A DNA stretch of 64,000 bases from an uncultured Algibacter sp. (GCA_947499935.1 CANMQH010000009.1:62001-126000), one strand, 5' to 3'. Counted from the first letter of the stretch, positions 10,400 to 18,363 are shown. Made by a program: numbers and translations. The notes: generated by a model from the sequence alone, not told the origin.

Positions 10400-10418
10400 C
10401 CTCCGTTAAAAACGGAGG
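10400..10418. repeat. Left-hand IS hairpin
   Basis: An 8-bp perfect stem, CCTCCGTT/AACGGAGG, with loop AAA lies 4 bp after the stop codon of the TlpA-like gene. It is the partner of the hairpin at 10922-10940 and is downstream of tnpA, so it belongs to the right end in transposase orientation. It may also act as terminator of the TlpA-like gene. Confidence 0.7.
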
Positions 10419-10461
10419 CTTTGGATTTCAGATTAGCCCCATAGGGGCATAACACTCATTT

Positions 10462-10866
10462 CTAATTATGATGTTCTTGATATTTGACATATCGTCTTAT
10501 CATAGCTTCGTCTAATCCGACTGTACTTACAAAATATCCTCTGGACCAAAAATGATTGCCCCAATATGGTTTCTGTTTTAAATTTGGATATGTCTTGAAA
10601 AGCTTGATTGCCATCTTCCCTTTCAATATACCCATATATTCTGAAATGGAAACTTTTGGCGGAATTGAGCAAACTAAATGAATGTGGTCTTTTTGAACAT
10701 TTAATTCAATAACTTGAACATCTTTCCATGAACTGATTAATTGCAAATCGTGCTCAACTAACGATTTGACCATGCCTTCAAGTATCTGAAAACGATACTT
10801 GGGTGTGAATACAATGTGATAATCACATTTGTAATACACATGTGTTAATTTTCTATATTTACTCAT
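10462..10866 (-). CDS. tnpA: IS200/IS605 family transposase TnpA (HUH-Y1)
   Basis: The 134-residue protein is close to the usual length of about 140-150. Its HUH motif is H61-I-H63 (DHIHLVCSIPP), and the catalytic tyrosine is Tyr126 in RRYVKYQ. The N-terminal segment YHIVFTPKYRF is typical. These residues allow single-strand cutting and joining by a dimer. The gene appears intact. It is oriented opposite to the TlpA-like gene before it and to panB after it. Confidence 0.95.
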   Translation of the reverse strand: MSKYRKLTHVYYKCDYHIVFTPKYRFQILEGMVKSLVEHDLQLISSWKDVQVIELNVQKDHIHLVCSIPPKVSISEYMGILKGKMAIKLFKTYPNLKQKPYWGNHFWSRGYFVSTVGLDEAMIRRYVKYQEHHN

Positions 10867-10921
10867 CTTAAAAAGTTTTAGATAGGCAAAACTAAAAAAT
10901 GGCAGAGCCTTTAAAACATGA

Positions 10922-10940
10922 CCACCGTCAAAGACGGTGG
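10922..10940. repeat. Right-hand IS hairpin
   Basis: CCACCGTC-AAA-GACGGTGG is an 8-bp stem with the same AAA loop as the hairpin at 10400. It lies about 55 bp upstream of the tnpA start and is the likely left end in transposase orientation. Confidence 0.7.
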
Positions 10941-10994
10941 TTTTTCAATGATAAATAAATACATCGTTTAAATAATTTAAACAGCAACCATGTA

Positions 10995-11036
10995 AAAAGA
11001 AGCCCTTTAGGTTTAAAAACCTAAAGGGCTTCTTTT
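10995..11036. terminator. Strong bidirectional hairpin before panB
   Basis: A perfect 20-bp stem (10995-11014 with 11017-11036) centred on AA contains GAAGCCCTTTAGG and its complement, and has A-runs on the left and T-runs on the right. It looks like a rho-independent terminator usable from both sides. It may be the original terminator of the TlpA-like gene before the IS inserted. Confidence 0.75.
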
Positions 11037-11129
11037 ATTCTGTATATCACATAAAATTAATTAAAATTTTAACAAAAATATTATATACTTAATTTAGTAC
11101 TTTTACATAATTTTAAAACCAAAACAATT

Positions 11130-11948
11130 ATGTCTTTAGCCAAAAAAGAATACAAACGCGTTACCGTAAAAACATTAGTAGATATGAAAGCCCATGGCGA
11201 AAAAATATCTATGCTTACGGCTTATGATTATACCATGGCTAAAATTGTTGATGGTGCAGGTATAGATGTTATTCTAGTTGGCGATTCTGCTAGTAACGTT
11301 ATGGCAGGACACGAAACGACATTACCCATTACCCTAGACCAAATGATTTATCATGCCTCTTCTGTAATACGTGCCATAGATAGAGCTTTAGTTGTTGTAG
11401 ATTTACCCTTTGGAAGTTACCAAAGTGACCCCAAAGAAGCACTCCGATCAGCGATTAGAATCATGAAAGAAAGTGGTGCTCATTCAGTAAAATTAGAAGG
11501 TGGAAAAGAAATAAAAGAATCTATAAAGCGTATTTTAAATGCTGGTATTCCTGTTATGGGGCATTTAGGACTTACACCTCAATCTATATACAAATTTGGC
11601 ACATATACTGTTAGAGCCAAAGAGGAAGAAGAAGCTGATCAATTAATAAGTGATGCTAAAATGCTAGAACGCGTAGGTTGTTTTGCTATTGTATTAGAAA
11701 AAATACCAGCTGCTCTAGCTAAAAAAGTGGCCGATAGTGTTAGTATTCCTATTATTGGTATTGGAGCAGGTAATGGTGTAGACGGACAAGTACTAGTTTT
11801 ACACGATATGATTGGTATGACGCACGAATTTAATCCACGTTTTCTTCGTAGGTACTTAAACCTTTATGAGGATATGACAAACGCTATTTCGCAATATGTT
11901 ACTGATGTAAAAAGTCAAGATTTTCCTAATGATGATGAACAATATTAA
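11130..11948 (+). CDS. panB: 3-methyl-2-oxobutanoate hydroxymethyltransferase
   Basis: PanB adds a hydroxymethyl group from 5,10-methylene-THF to 2-oxoisovalerate, the first committed step to pantothenate, in the cytoplasm. The 272-residue protein matches family length and shows [13 protein letters not shown] near residue 29, the Mg-binding [11 protein letters not shown] region, and the C-terminal [19 protein letters not shown]. The start is preceded by an AT-rich leader with no riboswitch visible. It is followed 117 bp later by an RluA-type gene on the same strand, an arrangement often seen in flavobacteria. Confidence 0.96.
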   Translation: MSLAKKEYKRVTVKTLVDMKAHGEKISMLTAYDYTMAKIVDGAGIDVILVGDSASNVMAGHETTLPITLDQMIYHASSVIRAIDRALVVVDLPFGSYQSDPKEALRSAIRIMKESGAHSVKLEGGKEIKESIKRILNAGIPVMGHLGLTPQSIYKFGTYTVRAKEEEEADQLISDAKMLERVGCFAIVLEKIPAALAKKVADSVSIPIIGIGAGNGVDGQVLVLHDMIGMTHEFNPRFLRRYLNLYEDMTNAISQYVTDVKSQDFPNDDEQY

Positions 11949-12065
11949 TAAGGCATTATATTCTGAATATTTCTTAAAAAGGGGAAAAATAAAATTCGTT
12001 TAGATTTATAATTTTTTATAAACTCTAAAAACGATTTATATCTCAGCGTATCAATTAGAAGTATT

Positions 12066-12794
12066 GTGGCTAAACTTATGTATTCTGTGTCAAAAAAAAT
12101 TATTTCTAACAAACACAATCTTCAAATATTATTTGAAGATAACCACATCATTATCGTTAATAAACGTGCTGGTGATATTGTACAAGGCGATAAAACTGGA
12201 GACAAACCATTAAGTGATGTTGTTAAAGATTACATAAAAGACAAATACAATAAACCTGGAAATGTATACTTGGGAACCGTACATAGATTAGACAGACCAA
12301 CTACGGGACTGGTTATTTTTGCTAAAACTAGTAAAGTGCTTCCAAGGCTTAATAAGCTTTTTCTTTTAAAAGATATAAAAAAAACATACTGGGCTGTAGT
12401 TAAAAATGAGCCGCCAAAACAACAAGACTCTCTAACACATTGGCTAAAAAAGAACCCAAAAAACAATAAATCTAAAGCGTATACAAACGAAATTTCTGAA
12501 AGTAAAAAAGCCATACTTCATTACAAAATCATAAAAAAATTAGATAACTACGTTTTACTTGAAATTAACTTAGAAACAGGGAGACACCATCAAATACGTG
12601 TACAATTATCATCTATTGGTAGCCCAATTAAAGGCGATTTAAAATACGGGTTTGATAGAAGTAATAAAGATGCTAGTATACATTTACATGCAAAATACAT
12701 AGAATTTGAGCATCCTGTAAAAAAAGAAAATATAACAATTAGTGCTCCTCTACCTAAAGATCCTATTTGGGATGCCTGTGTTTTAATAAACTAG
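12066..12794 (+). CDS. RluA-family pseudouridine synthase
   Basis: The 242-residue protein isomerises uridine in rRNA or tRNA. The catalytic signature HRLDRPTTG lies at 73-81 with Asp76 as nucleophile, and LETGRHHQIRVQL follows near residue 178. There is no N-terminal S4 domain, unlike RluD and RluC, so it resembles the short RluA-type forms. Which RNA site it modifies cannot be told. An ATG at 12078 (residue 5) is an alternative start. It ends at the edge of a repeat array. Confidence 0.9.
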   Translation: MAKLMYSVSKKIISNKHNLQILFEDNHIIIVNKRAGDIVQGDKTGDKPLSDVVKDYIKDKYNKPGNVYLGTVHRLDRPTTGLVIFAKTSKVLPRLNKLFLLKDIKKTYWAVVKNEPPKQQDSLTHWLKKNPKNNKSKAYTNEISESKKAILHYKIIKKLDNYVLLEINLETGRHHQIRVQLSSIGSPIKGDLKYGFDRSNKDASIHLHAKYIEFEHPVKKENITISAPLPKDPIWDACVLIN

Positions 12795-12817
12795 TAATTA
12801 ATATCAAGCCTTTAATT

Positions 12818-13872
12818 ATATTGGAATGAGGTACGATTGAAATATTGTATAATCTGAAACAAAATATTGCTCACGCTTATGTGATTTCTCCTTACGTCGA
12901 AATGACTTGAGTACTCGAAATATAACTTTACTTTTACATCGAAACTTTTAGTCATATCGAAATGAGGAACGATTGAGATATCGCATAATTTAAAACAAGA
13001 TATTGCTCACGCTTATGTGATTGCTCCTAGCGTCGAAATGACTTGGAAACTCAAAAATGTAGCTTATATTTTATATCAAAACCTTCTAGTCATATCGATA
13101 TGAGGTACGATTGAGATATCACATAATTTAAAACAAGATGCTGCTCACTCTTATGTGATTTCTCCTGACGTCGAAATGACTGGTGAACTCAAAAATGAAG
13201 CTTAAATTTTATATTAAAACTCTTTTAGTCATATCGAAATGAGGTACGATTGAGGTATCGCATAATTTAAAATAAGATACTGCTCACTCTTATGTGATTT
13301 CTCTTGATGTCGAAATGACTTGGAAACTCAAAAATGAAGCTTATATTTTATATCAAAACCTTTTAGTCATATCGAAATGAGGTACGATTGAGATATCGCA
13401 TAATTTAAAACAAGATACTGCTCACTCTTATGTGATTTCTCCTGACGTCGAAATGACTGGTGAACTCAAAAATGAAGCTTAAATTTTATATTAAAACTCT
13501 TTTAGTCATATCGAAATGAGGTACGATTGAGGTATCACATAATTTAAAACAAGATACTGCTCACTCTTATACGATTTCTCCTGATGTCGAAATGACTTGG
13601 GAACTCAAAATATAGCTTATATTTTATATCAAAACCCTTTTAATCATATCGAAATGAGGAACGATTGAGATATCTCATAATTTAAAACAATATATTGCTC
13701 ACTCTTATGTGATTTCTCCTGATGTCGAAATGACTTGGAAACTCAAAATGAAGCTTAAATTTTATATTAAAACTCTTTTAGTCATATCGAAATGAGGAAC
13801 GATTGAGATATCGCATAATTTAAAACAAAATATTGCTCACGCTTATACGATTTCTCCTTACGTCGAAATGAC
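12818..13872. repeat. Tandem array of eight 92-bp elements, period 138-139 bp
   Basis: Copies begin at about 12818 (degenerate) and at 12951, 13089, 13228, 13366, 13505, 13643 and 13781. Copies 2-8 are each 92 bp and are bounded by GTCATATCGA on the left and its near-inverse TCGAAATGAC on the right. Copies are joined by 46-47-bp AT-rich spacers. Spacers alternate between two types: one contains AGCTTATATTTTATATCAAA (after copies 2, 4, 6), the other AGCTTAAATTTTATATTAAA (after copies 3, 5, 7). The true unit is therefore a dimer of about 277 bp. The array fills the convergent gap between the pseudouridine synthase and histidine kinase genes and has no coding potential. It is not CRISPR-like. 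Confidence 0.9.
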
Positions 13873-13893
13873 TAGAGAGTAAATATTAAAAAA

Positions 13894-14691
13894 TTAAAGT
13901 GGATACTTTAATGTTAAAACGACACCTTCATTAGGCTTAGAGGCTAAATCTAAGGTCGCATTTATTAAAGCAGCCCTACTCTTCATATTAATTAAACCAG
14001 AGCCTTTTTCTATGGTATTTATATCAAAACCCTTACCATCATCCTTTGCTGTTATTATTAACGCTTTAGGATTATAATCTAAAATAATGTTTAAGTTTTT
14101 GGCTTCAGAATACTTAACAGAATTAGACAAAAACTCTTGTAGAATCCTAAAAATTATGATTTCATGCTTCCTATCTGTAAAGTTTACTTTCTCCCCTATT
14201 ATTTTAAGTTCGGCAGAAGTAAACTTCATTTTTTTTAACCGATTTAACTCATTAGTAATTGATTTTTCAAAACCAATATTTAAAACAACGTCGTTATTTA
14301 ATGTTTTAGATAAAGCCCTAACTTCTTTTAAGCTATTACTTAAAGCATCCGAGGTATCTTTAAACTTCCCTTTAATATCGTCTGCAACTTCCATTTTTAA
14401 GATACTAAGTTGCATGCTCGCAAAAGATAATAACTGCCCTACGTTATCGTGTAACTCCCAACCAATATTTTTTAAGGTCTGCTCTTGGGTTTCGGTTTGT
14501 GCTTGGGCTATTTCTGCTTCAAAAGCTTGTTGTTGCTTTATTTTATCTTCTAATAATTTATTTTTGCGTTTTAAAAACATGACAAAAAATATAATGACCA
14601 AGCTGGTTACAATAACCAAAACGGCTAACATATATACTAATAAATATCTCTCGGATGCTGTGCTAGCTAATCGTTCTCCGGTTTGCACCAT
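13894..14691 (-). CDS. Membrane sensor histidine kinase (HisKA_3/NarX-LytS-like)
   Basis: The 265-residue protein has one membrane helix at about 17-40, a coiled-coil linker (43-75), and the dimerisation/phosphoacceptor segment WELHDNVGQLLSF with His81. An HATPase_c domain follows with FLSNSVKYSEA (N box), DDGKGFD (G1) and GSGLINMKSRA (G2). It has almost no periplasmic sensing domain of its own. It overlaps the preceding membrane-protein gene by 25 bp, so sensing is probably done by that seven-helix protein; this is an inference. The cognate response regulator is not adjacent. Confidence 0.92.
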   Translation of the reverse strand: MVQTGERLASTASERYLLVYMLAVLVIVTSLVIIFFVMFLKRKNKLLEDKIKQQQAFEAEIAQAQTETQEQTLKNIGWELHDNVGQLLSFASMQLSILKMEVADDIKGKFKDTSDALSNSLKEVRALSKTLNNDVVLNIGFEKSITNELNRLKKMKFTSAELKIIGEKVNFTDRKHEIIIFRILQEFLSNSVKYSEAKNLNIILDYNPKALIITAKDDGKGFDINTIEKGSGLINMKSRAALINATLDLASKPNEGVVLTLKYPL

Positions 14692-15389
14692 ATTAAAGCA
14701 AATGTAAAGGTTGAATACATAAAGATGTTTAAAAAAAGATAAATAAAACGTCTTAAAAACGCAAAACTGGAGTCTATGTAAGACTTACCTATCTCGTAAA
14801 CAAAATAAATATCATAAAAAACTATAGGGGTTATAATAAGCCACCATATAAATATGGCAAAACTAATATAAAAATTAAGTGACCTATAAAAGGTTAAAAT
14901 TTTATCGGTATTTAAAATTTCAATAAAATATAATATAGCACATAGTAAAATAACTATCGCACCTAAAATACTTATAATGGGAAAAAATTTATAAAAATAA
15001 GCGTCAAAATGTAATGCAATATAAATAATAGCAAAAAGTAAAAAGGCATATCCTGCATACTTTACTATTGTTTTATGGACCGCTATTTTTAAAATTTTAT
15101 TATAATAAAGCGAAAAAAACATGATAGCTCCAATATTCCAAAACAAGGTAGACCACCAATAATTTTTTTCAAATTTAGTACCAATCAAGGCATTCAAAAA
15201 TTTATTTGGTCTTACATAAACGGTGTAATAATTTAAAAAATCGCAAATGGTTAAATACACCAAAAAGTATATAAAATATTTAGCAGCTGTTAAACGGTAT
15301 TTTTTATAACAAAATATACCAGTTACAGCTGCTAATATTTCTACAGTATGGGTTAATAATCGATAATTATCTATTAAAAACGCTTCCAT
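14667..15389 (-). CDS. Seven-helix integral membrane protein, putative sensor partner of the kinase
   Basis: I do not recognise a named family. The 240-residue protein shows about seven hydrophobic segments (about 12-28, 36-54, 77-97, 108-128, 136-157, 168-192, 211-233), with aromatic and Tyr/Phe-rich loops. It starts 3 bp after the stop of the lipoprotein-like gene and overlaps the histidine kinase by 25 bp, so translation of the two is coupled. A receptor role feeding the kinase fits the arrangement but is unproven. Confidence 0.75.
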   Translation of the reverse strand: MEAFLIDNYRLLTHTVEILAAVTGIFCYKKYRLTAAKYFIYFLVYLTICDFLNYYTVYVRPNKFLNALIGTKFEKNYWWSTLFWNIGAIMFFSLYYNKILKIAVHKTIVKYAGYAFLLFAIIYIALHFDAYFYKFFPIISILGAIVILLCAILYFIEILNTDKILTFYRSLNFYISFAIFIWWLIITPIVFYDIYFVYEIGKSYIDSSFAFLRRFIYLFLNIFMYSTFTFALIWCKPEND

Positions 15390-15392
15390 TAT

Positions 15393-15845
15393 TTAATCTG
15401 GATACCCTCCTGCACCTCCACCACCTTCATTCAAAGGATTTATAGGCATATCTTCATCTCTAGGCTGTAAAAACAGACCTAGCATACTCGCTTGAGAGAC
15501 CGCTTTGTGCCCTGTTGGTGCAAAAAACAGAGTGTTTTGATTATTTTTTTCTGGGTAAGCTGCTAGATATACCCTAACCCCTGTCATGTTATAGCCTTTA
15601 AGTTCTGCTTCATGCTCAGCATAATCTAAGTAGTTACGTAAATCTTCTAAAGACCACCAATGCGATTGTATTTCGCTTTCAAATTTAGACTCTCCAGCTT
15701 TGTTAAACAACGAAGCATTTTTTGAAGCCCATGCTTTATTAAGGTCTATGGCACGCTCTTGAGAAATAACTCCAGAGGGCTTATAGATACTAGACGAATC
15801 TTGAATTTTCTCGTCATCTTGTGTACAGTTAAAACTAACTACCAC
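15393..15845 (-). CDS. Exported protein with C-terminal GGGGAGGYPD; lipoprotein signal out of frame by a TTTA repeat
   Basis: As written, only a GTG start at 15845 gives an open frame (150 residues, starting VVVSFNCTQDD). An ATG at 15871 opens a perfect lipoprotein signal but is one base out of frame. Adding one unit to the (TTTA)4 tract between them would give MKRLFIYLFIVVVSFNC, a clear lipobox. The gene is therefore either phase variable and OFF here, or carries an indel. The protein is paralogous to the one at 15995-16546: both share WW-x4-L-x-NYL-x-Y, TG-x-R-x-YL and a final NPLN-x-GGGGAGG-x-PD. Function unknown. It is first in an operon with the seven-helix protein and histidine kinase. 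Confidence 0.75.
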   Translation of the reverse strand: MVVSFNCTQDDEKIQDSSSIYKPSGVISQERAIDLNKAWASKNASLFNKAGESKFESEIQSHWWSLEDLRNYLDYAEHEAELKGYNMTGVRVYLAAYPEKNNQNTLFFAPTGHKAVSQASMLGLFLQPRDEDMPINPLNEGGGGAGGYPD

Positions 15846-15863
15846 AATAAATAAATAAATAAA
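15846..15863 (-). repeat. Tetranucleotide tract (TTTA)4 in a signal-peptide coding region
   Basis: Read on the minus strand, four TTTA units plus TT lie between ATG (15871-15869) and the lipobox codons. Unit number sets the frame: 4 units are out of frame, 5 or 2 units in frame. This is the layout of simple-sequence contingency loci. Confidence 0.7.
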
Positions 15864-15937
15864 CGTTTCATATATTATATTTTAAGGTTTTTCAAATCTA
15901 ATCAATAGTTTTTTTACGCACAATACCATTATCATAA

Positions 15938-15970
15938 AAACTCCTATTTAATTGAATTAAATAGGAGTTT
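15938..15970 (-). terminator. Hairpin between the two paralogous exported-protein genes
   Basis: AAACTCCTATTTAATT pairs with AATTAAATAGGAGTTT. It lies 24 bp after the stop of the upstream gene (15995) on the minus strand and likely ends that transcript, leaving the downstream three genes with their own promoter. Confidence 0.6.
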
Positions 15971-15994
15971 AATAATCATTTTAGTTTTTAATTT

Positions 15995-16546
15995 TTAATC
16001 TGGAAAGCCTCCAGCTCCTCCTCCTCCATTATTCAATGGGTTTAAAGGCATATCATGTAAACCCTGAAGCACAGCCGCAGGTGCAAAATTATTTATTTTA
16101 AGGTCGTCTTTTTTCTTTTTTGGACGTCCTGTTGGTACAATAAACATAGTAGATAAGTCACATTTTTCAGTACCAGCTTCTTGCCCGTAAACACCAAGAT
16201 AGATGCGATAGCCTGTTACTTTGTACTTCATGCTATCGGCTTTCTTTTTAGTGTATTTTAAATAGTTTTTAAGCTCTTTAGCAGGCCACCACACCGAGCG
16301 GTCGTCTTGTTTGTGTCCGCCCATAGCAGCGCAGGAGTCTACAGCTGGTTTTCTGTATTTGGTCCAATTGGTACTTAAAGTATCTCCATAAGCGACACTT
16401 ATTAAACCTTCTGGCTTTTGGTATTTTTCGGCAAAATCGCCAAATTCGGAAGTAATGTCTTCTGTACTCAATACTTTAGACCCGTAATAATGCATCCCTA
16501 AGGCTCCAATTATGGCACCTAGGACAATAAAAATCAAGTTTTTCAT
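15995..16546 (-). CDS. Exported or membrane-anchored protein ending in GGGGAGGFPD
   Basis: The 183-residue protein has a single N-terminal hydrophobic segment (about 3-19, LIFIVLGAIIGALGMHYYG) that could be a signal anchor, and no lipobox cysteine. The body shares WWPAKELKNYLKYTKKKAD, TGYRIYLGVYG and MPLNPLNNGGGGAGGFPD with the neighbouring gene at 15393. The Gly-rich, Pro-Asp ending is conserved in both although the bodies have diverged, which suggests selection on the C-terminus. I know no named domain here. It sits just upstream of a kinase/membrane-protein pair on the same strand. Confidence 0.8.
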   Translation of the reverse strand: MKNLIFIVLGAIIGALGMHYYGSKVLSTEDITSEFGDFAEKYQKPEGLISVAYGDTLSTNWTKYRKPAVDSCAAMGGHKQDDRSVWWPAKELKNYLKYTKKKADSMKYKVTGYRIYLGVYGQEAGTEKCDLSTMFIVPTGRPKKKKDDLKINNFAPAAVLQGLHDMPLNPLNNGGGGAGGFPD

Positions 16547-16710
16547 GATAATAAAGTTGGTTAGTTAAAAATAATAGCTGGATAAAAATAGTAAAAAAAT
16601 GACTTACCGTAAGATAATATTACGAAAAAACATAAATAACAAGGTATTAAACACAGGCAAGCTCTAAACCCGATAAAAAGAATCACCCCAAGTGTTAAGA
16701 TCTTAAACCA

Positions 16711-16798
16711 AGATCCCGCTGAAAAAGCGGGATTAGTTCAACTTACAATATTGAGTGCGTCTTATAGACTTCTCAATATTGAGTTTCACTAATAAAAA
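16711..16798. repeat. Direct repeat copy 1 with hairpin
   Basis: This unit of about 86 bp begins AGATCCCGCT-GAAAA-AGCGGGAT (a hairpin of its own). It continues to CAATATTGAG...CTCAATATTG, a second inverted repeat, and ends GTTTCACTAATAAAA. It is nearly identical to the copy at 16831. The 380-bp gap 16547-16926 holds these two copies and no gene. Confidence 0.85.
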
Positions 16799-16830
16799 AT
16801 ATTAAAACCAAGAGTCGAGGTATTAAATTT

Positions 16831-16917
16831 AGATCCCGCTGAAAAGCGGGATTAGTTCAACTTACAATATTGAGTGCGTCTTATAGACTTCTCAATATTG
16901 AGTTTCACTAATAAAAC
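16831..16917. repeat. Direct repeat copy 2 with hairpin
   Basis: Same as the copy at 16711 apart from one A fewer in the GAAAA loop. The two copies lie 120 bp apart, with an unrelated spacer. It lies directly after the stop of the CPBP gene on the minus strand. Confidence 0.85.
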
Positions 16918-16926
16918 TATGCGACA

Positions 16927-17697
16927 CTATGTCGGGAAACCAAGCATAGCCCCCATACCAACAGTAAATAACCAAGAGCCATAAATGGCATGTTCTATAG
17001 AAACTAAAAGTGTAGACTTTGTTTTTAAATAGGTTATGGCAAATAATACGCCTCCAAAAAATGTTATTGTAGAAACCAATACATTTGCAAAAAATATATG
17101 GGCTAAACTAAAAAGTATCGCATTTATAAAAACAAATAAAAATGGATTACTGATGATATCGCTATAGCGTTTAAAATAAAACGTTCTATAAATTAATTCT
17201 TGTGGATAGACTGAAAAAAAACTGTAAACGAACAATAATATTACCCATTTAAGGGGCTTATTAATCAGTACAGAAAACAAGGCTTCTCTATCTGTAAACC
17301 AAACAAAAATTGATGTTAAAATAGCTATAATAAACAACTTTATTAAAGTCTGGCTCCAAAAACATTTCCAGTTTAGGTGAGATGCTATTTTAAATTTTTG
17401 TTTTTCACCCCTTAAGAGTACATAAATAATATAGGTAAACCCTATACAACCAAGCGCTAACTTTACCCAAATAGAATAATGGATTGCAAAACTTACTGGA
17501 ATCATAATGAAAATAATAAACCACTCTAAAAGTTTATATGTTTTGCTTTGCATGTTTGTAATATCTGGATAAAAGTTATTTGAAGTAGGTGACAACAATT
17601 GAAACACAAATGCTATAGTATTAATTATCAACAGTTTAACAATAGTAAATATTCTAGACCTGTCAGGTTTTAAAAACCTGACAGGTCGCAATTTCAT
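16927..17697 (-). CDS. CPBP family (CAAX/Abi-type) intramembrane metalloprotease
   Basis: The 256-residue protein has about seven to eight membrane helices and the three CPBP motifs: QELIYRTFYF (the usual EExxxR, with Gln in place of the first Glu), FSLAHIFFAN and SIEHAIYGSW. Family members cleave prenylated or membrane proteins, or serve in self-immunity; the role here is unknown. Its first 14 codons (RPVRFLKPDRS) are encoded by a dispersed 31-bp palindrome, so the N-terminus may be a recent addition; the next in-frame Met is near residue 49, inside the first hydrophobic region. The Glu to Gln change leaves activity uncertain. Confidence 0.82.
   Translation of the reverse strand: MKLRPVRFLKPDRSRIFTIVKLLIINTIAFVFQLLSPTSNNFYPDITNMQSKTYKLLEWFIIFIMIPVSFAIHYSIWVKLALGCIGFTYIIYVLLRGEKQKFKIASHLNWKCFWSQTLIKLFIIAILTSIFVWFTDREALFSVLINKPLKWVILLFVYSFFSVYPQELIYRTFYFKRYSDIISNPFLFVFINAILFSLAHIFFANVLVSTITFFGGVLFAITYLKTKSTLLVSIEHAIYGSWLFTVGMGAMLGFPT
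17657..17687. repeat. Dispersed 31-bp palindrome inside the CPBP reading frame
   Basis: GACCTGTCAGGTTTT, a central A, and the exact complement. Related copies are at 22758, 23770 and (half) 50761. Here it is read in frame as part of the N-terminal coding sequence. Confidence 0.85.
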
Positions 17698-17862
17698 TAG
17701 GATTATTACTGTTTATTGAAAATCAATTTAAGTTTTGTCATGTACTAAAACTTCTTATTAAAAATTATAGGTAAAGTTAGTTATTATTCTGTATTACCTT
17801 TTATTAAGACCTTATAATTAGCTACTATGATAGACTAATTAAACTTCAAAATGATTGATAAT

Positions 17863-17910
17863 AAATTTGAGTTCGTCTTACAGACTGCTCAACATTGAGT
17901 TTTATTAAAA
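17863..17910. repeat. Degenerate relative of the 16711/16831 repeat
   Basis: TTGAGTTCGTCTTACAGACT-GCTCAACATTGAG-TTTTATTAAAA matches the second half of the 16711 unit with several changes. It overlaps the end of the Lrp-type gene and may serve as its terminator. Confidence 0.6.
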
Positions 17911-18363
17911 TCCAATAACCGTTGTATGCTTTACTTTATTAATAACAAACATACTTTGTGTACTGCCTATATGGTTTATTGAAGTTAATTTTTTAACCAT
18001 AAACTCACGAAAAGCAGTCATATCTTTAACCAATACTTTTAATACATAATCATAATCGCCACTTATGTGGTAACACTCCAAAACTTCATCTAAATCCCTA
18101 ACGTCTTTCTCAAAACTTACTACATAATCTTGGGTATGTTGCACCAATTTAATGTGACAAAATACCATAAAGTTTTTTTCTACTTTATCCTTATTCACTA
18201 AAGCTATGTAACCATCTATAAACCCTCCTTTTTCAAGTTTTTTAATACGCTCATAAACAGCAGTTACCGATAAATTTAATTTATTAGATAATTCTTTATT
18301 GGTTTGTTTACTGTCATGTTGTAGGTACTCTAATAGTTTTTTATCGGTAGCATCAAAAATCAT
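17905..18363 (-). CDS. Lrp/AsnC family transcriptional regulator
   Basis: The 152-residue protein has an N-terminal winged HTH (KQTNKELSNKLNLSVTAVYERIKKLE, about 18-45) and a C-terminal RAM ligand-binding domain (about 65-145, with GDYDYVLKVLVKDM). It is divergent from a methionine gamma-lyase-like gene across 159 bp. In Pseudomonas the Lrp-type MdeR regulates mdeA in the same way, so control of the neighbour in response to an amino acid, probably methionine, is a reasonable inference. Confidence 0.93.
   Translation of the reverse strand: MIFDATDKKLLEYLQHDSKQTNKELSNKLNLSVTAVYERIKKLEKGGFIDGYIALVNKDKVEKNFMVFCHIKLVQHTQDYVVSFEKDVRDLDEVLECYHISGDYDYVLKVLVKDMTAFREFMVKKLTSINHIGSTQSMFVINKVKHTTVIGF

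Larger units (their letters stand above)
10400..10940 (-). mobile_element. IS200/IS605-type insertion sequence, tnpA only
   Basis: A single HUH-type transposase gene is bracketed by two matching hairpins with 8-bp stems and AAA loops: CCTCCGTT-AAA-AACGGAGG at 10400-10418 and CCACCGTC-AAA-GACGGTGG at 10922-10940. End hairpins of this sort are what IS200/IS605 transposases recognise. No tnpB, no terminal inverted repeats and no target duplication are seen, as expected for this single-strand mechanism. The exact ends lie a few bases outside the hairpins and cannot be fixed without an empty site. Confidence 0.75.

Noticed and set aside
12818-13872. CRISPR-like regular repeats
   Set aside because: Units are 92 bp with conserved, not unique, spacers and there are no cas genes; it is a tandem repeat array.
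14087-14707. 206-codon plus-strand frame across the histidine kinase gene
   Set aside because: It is antisense to conserved kinase motifs and has no credible start context.
16927-17697. CPBP gene as an abortive-infection or bacteriocin-immunity system
   Set aside because: No partner toxin, bacteriocin or phage-defence gene in the surroundings.
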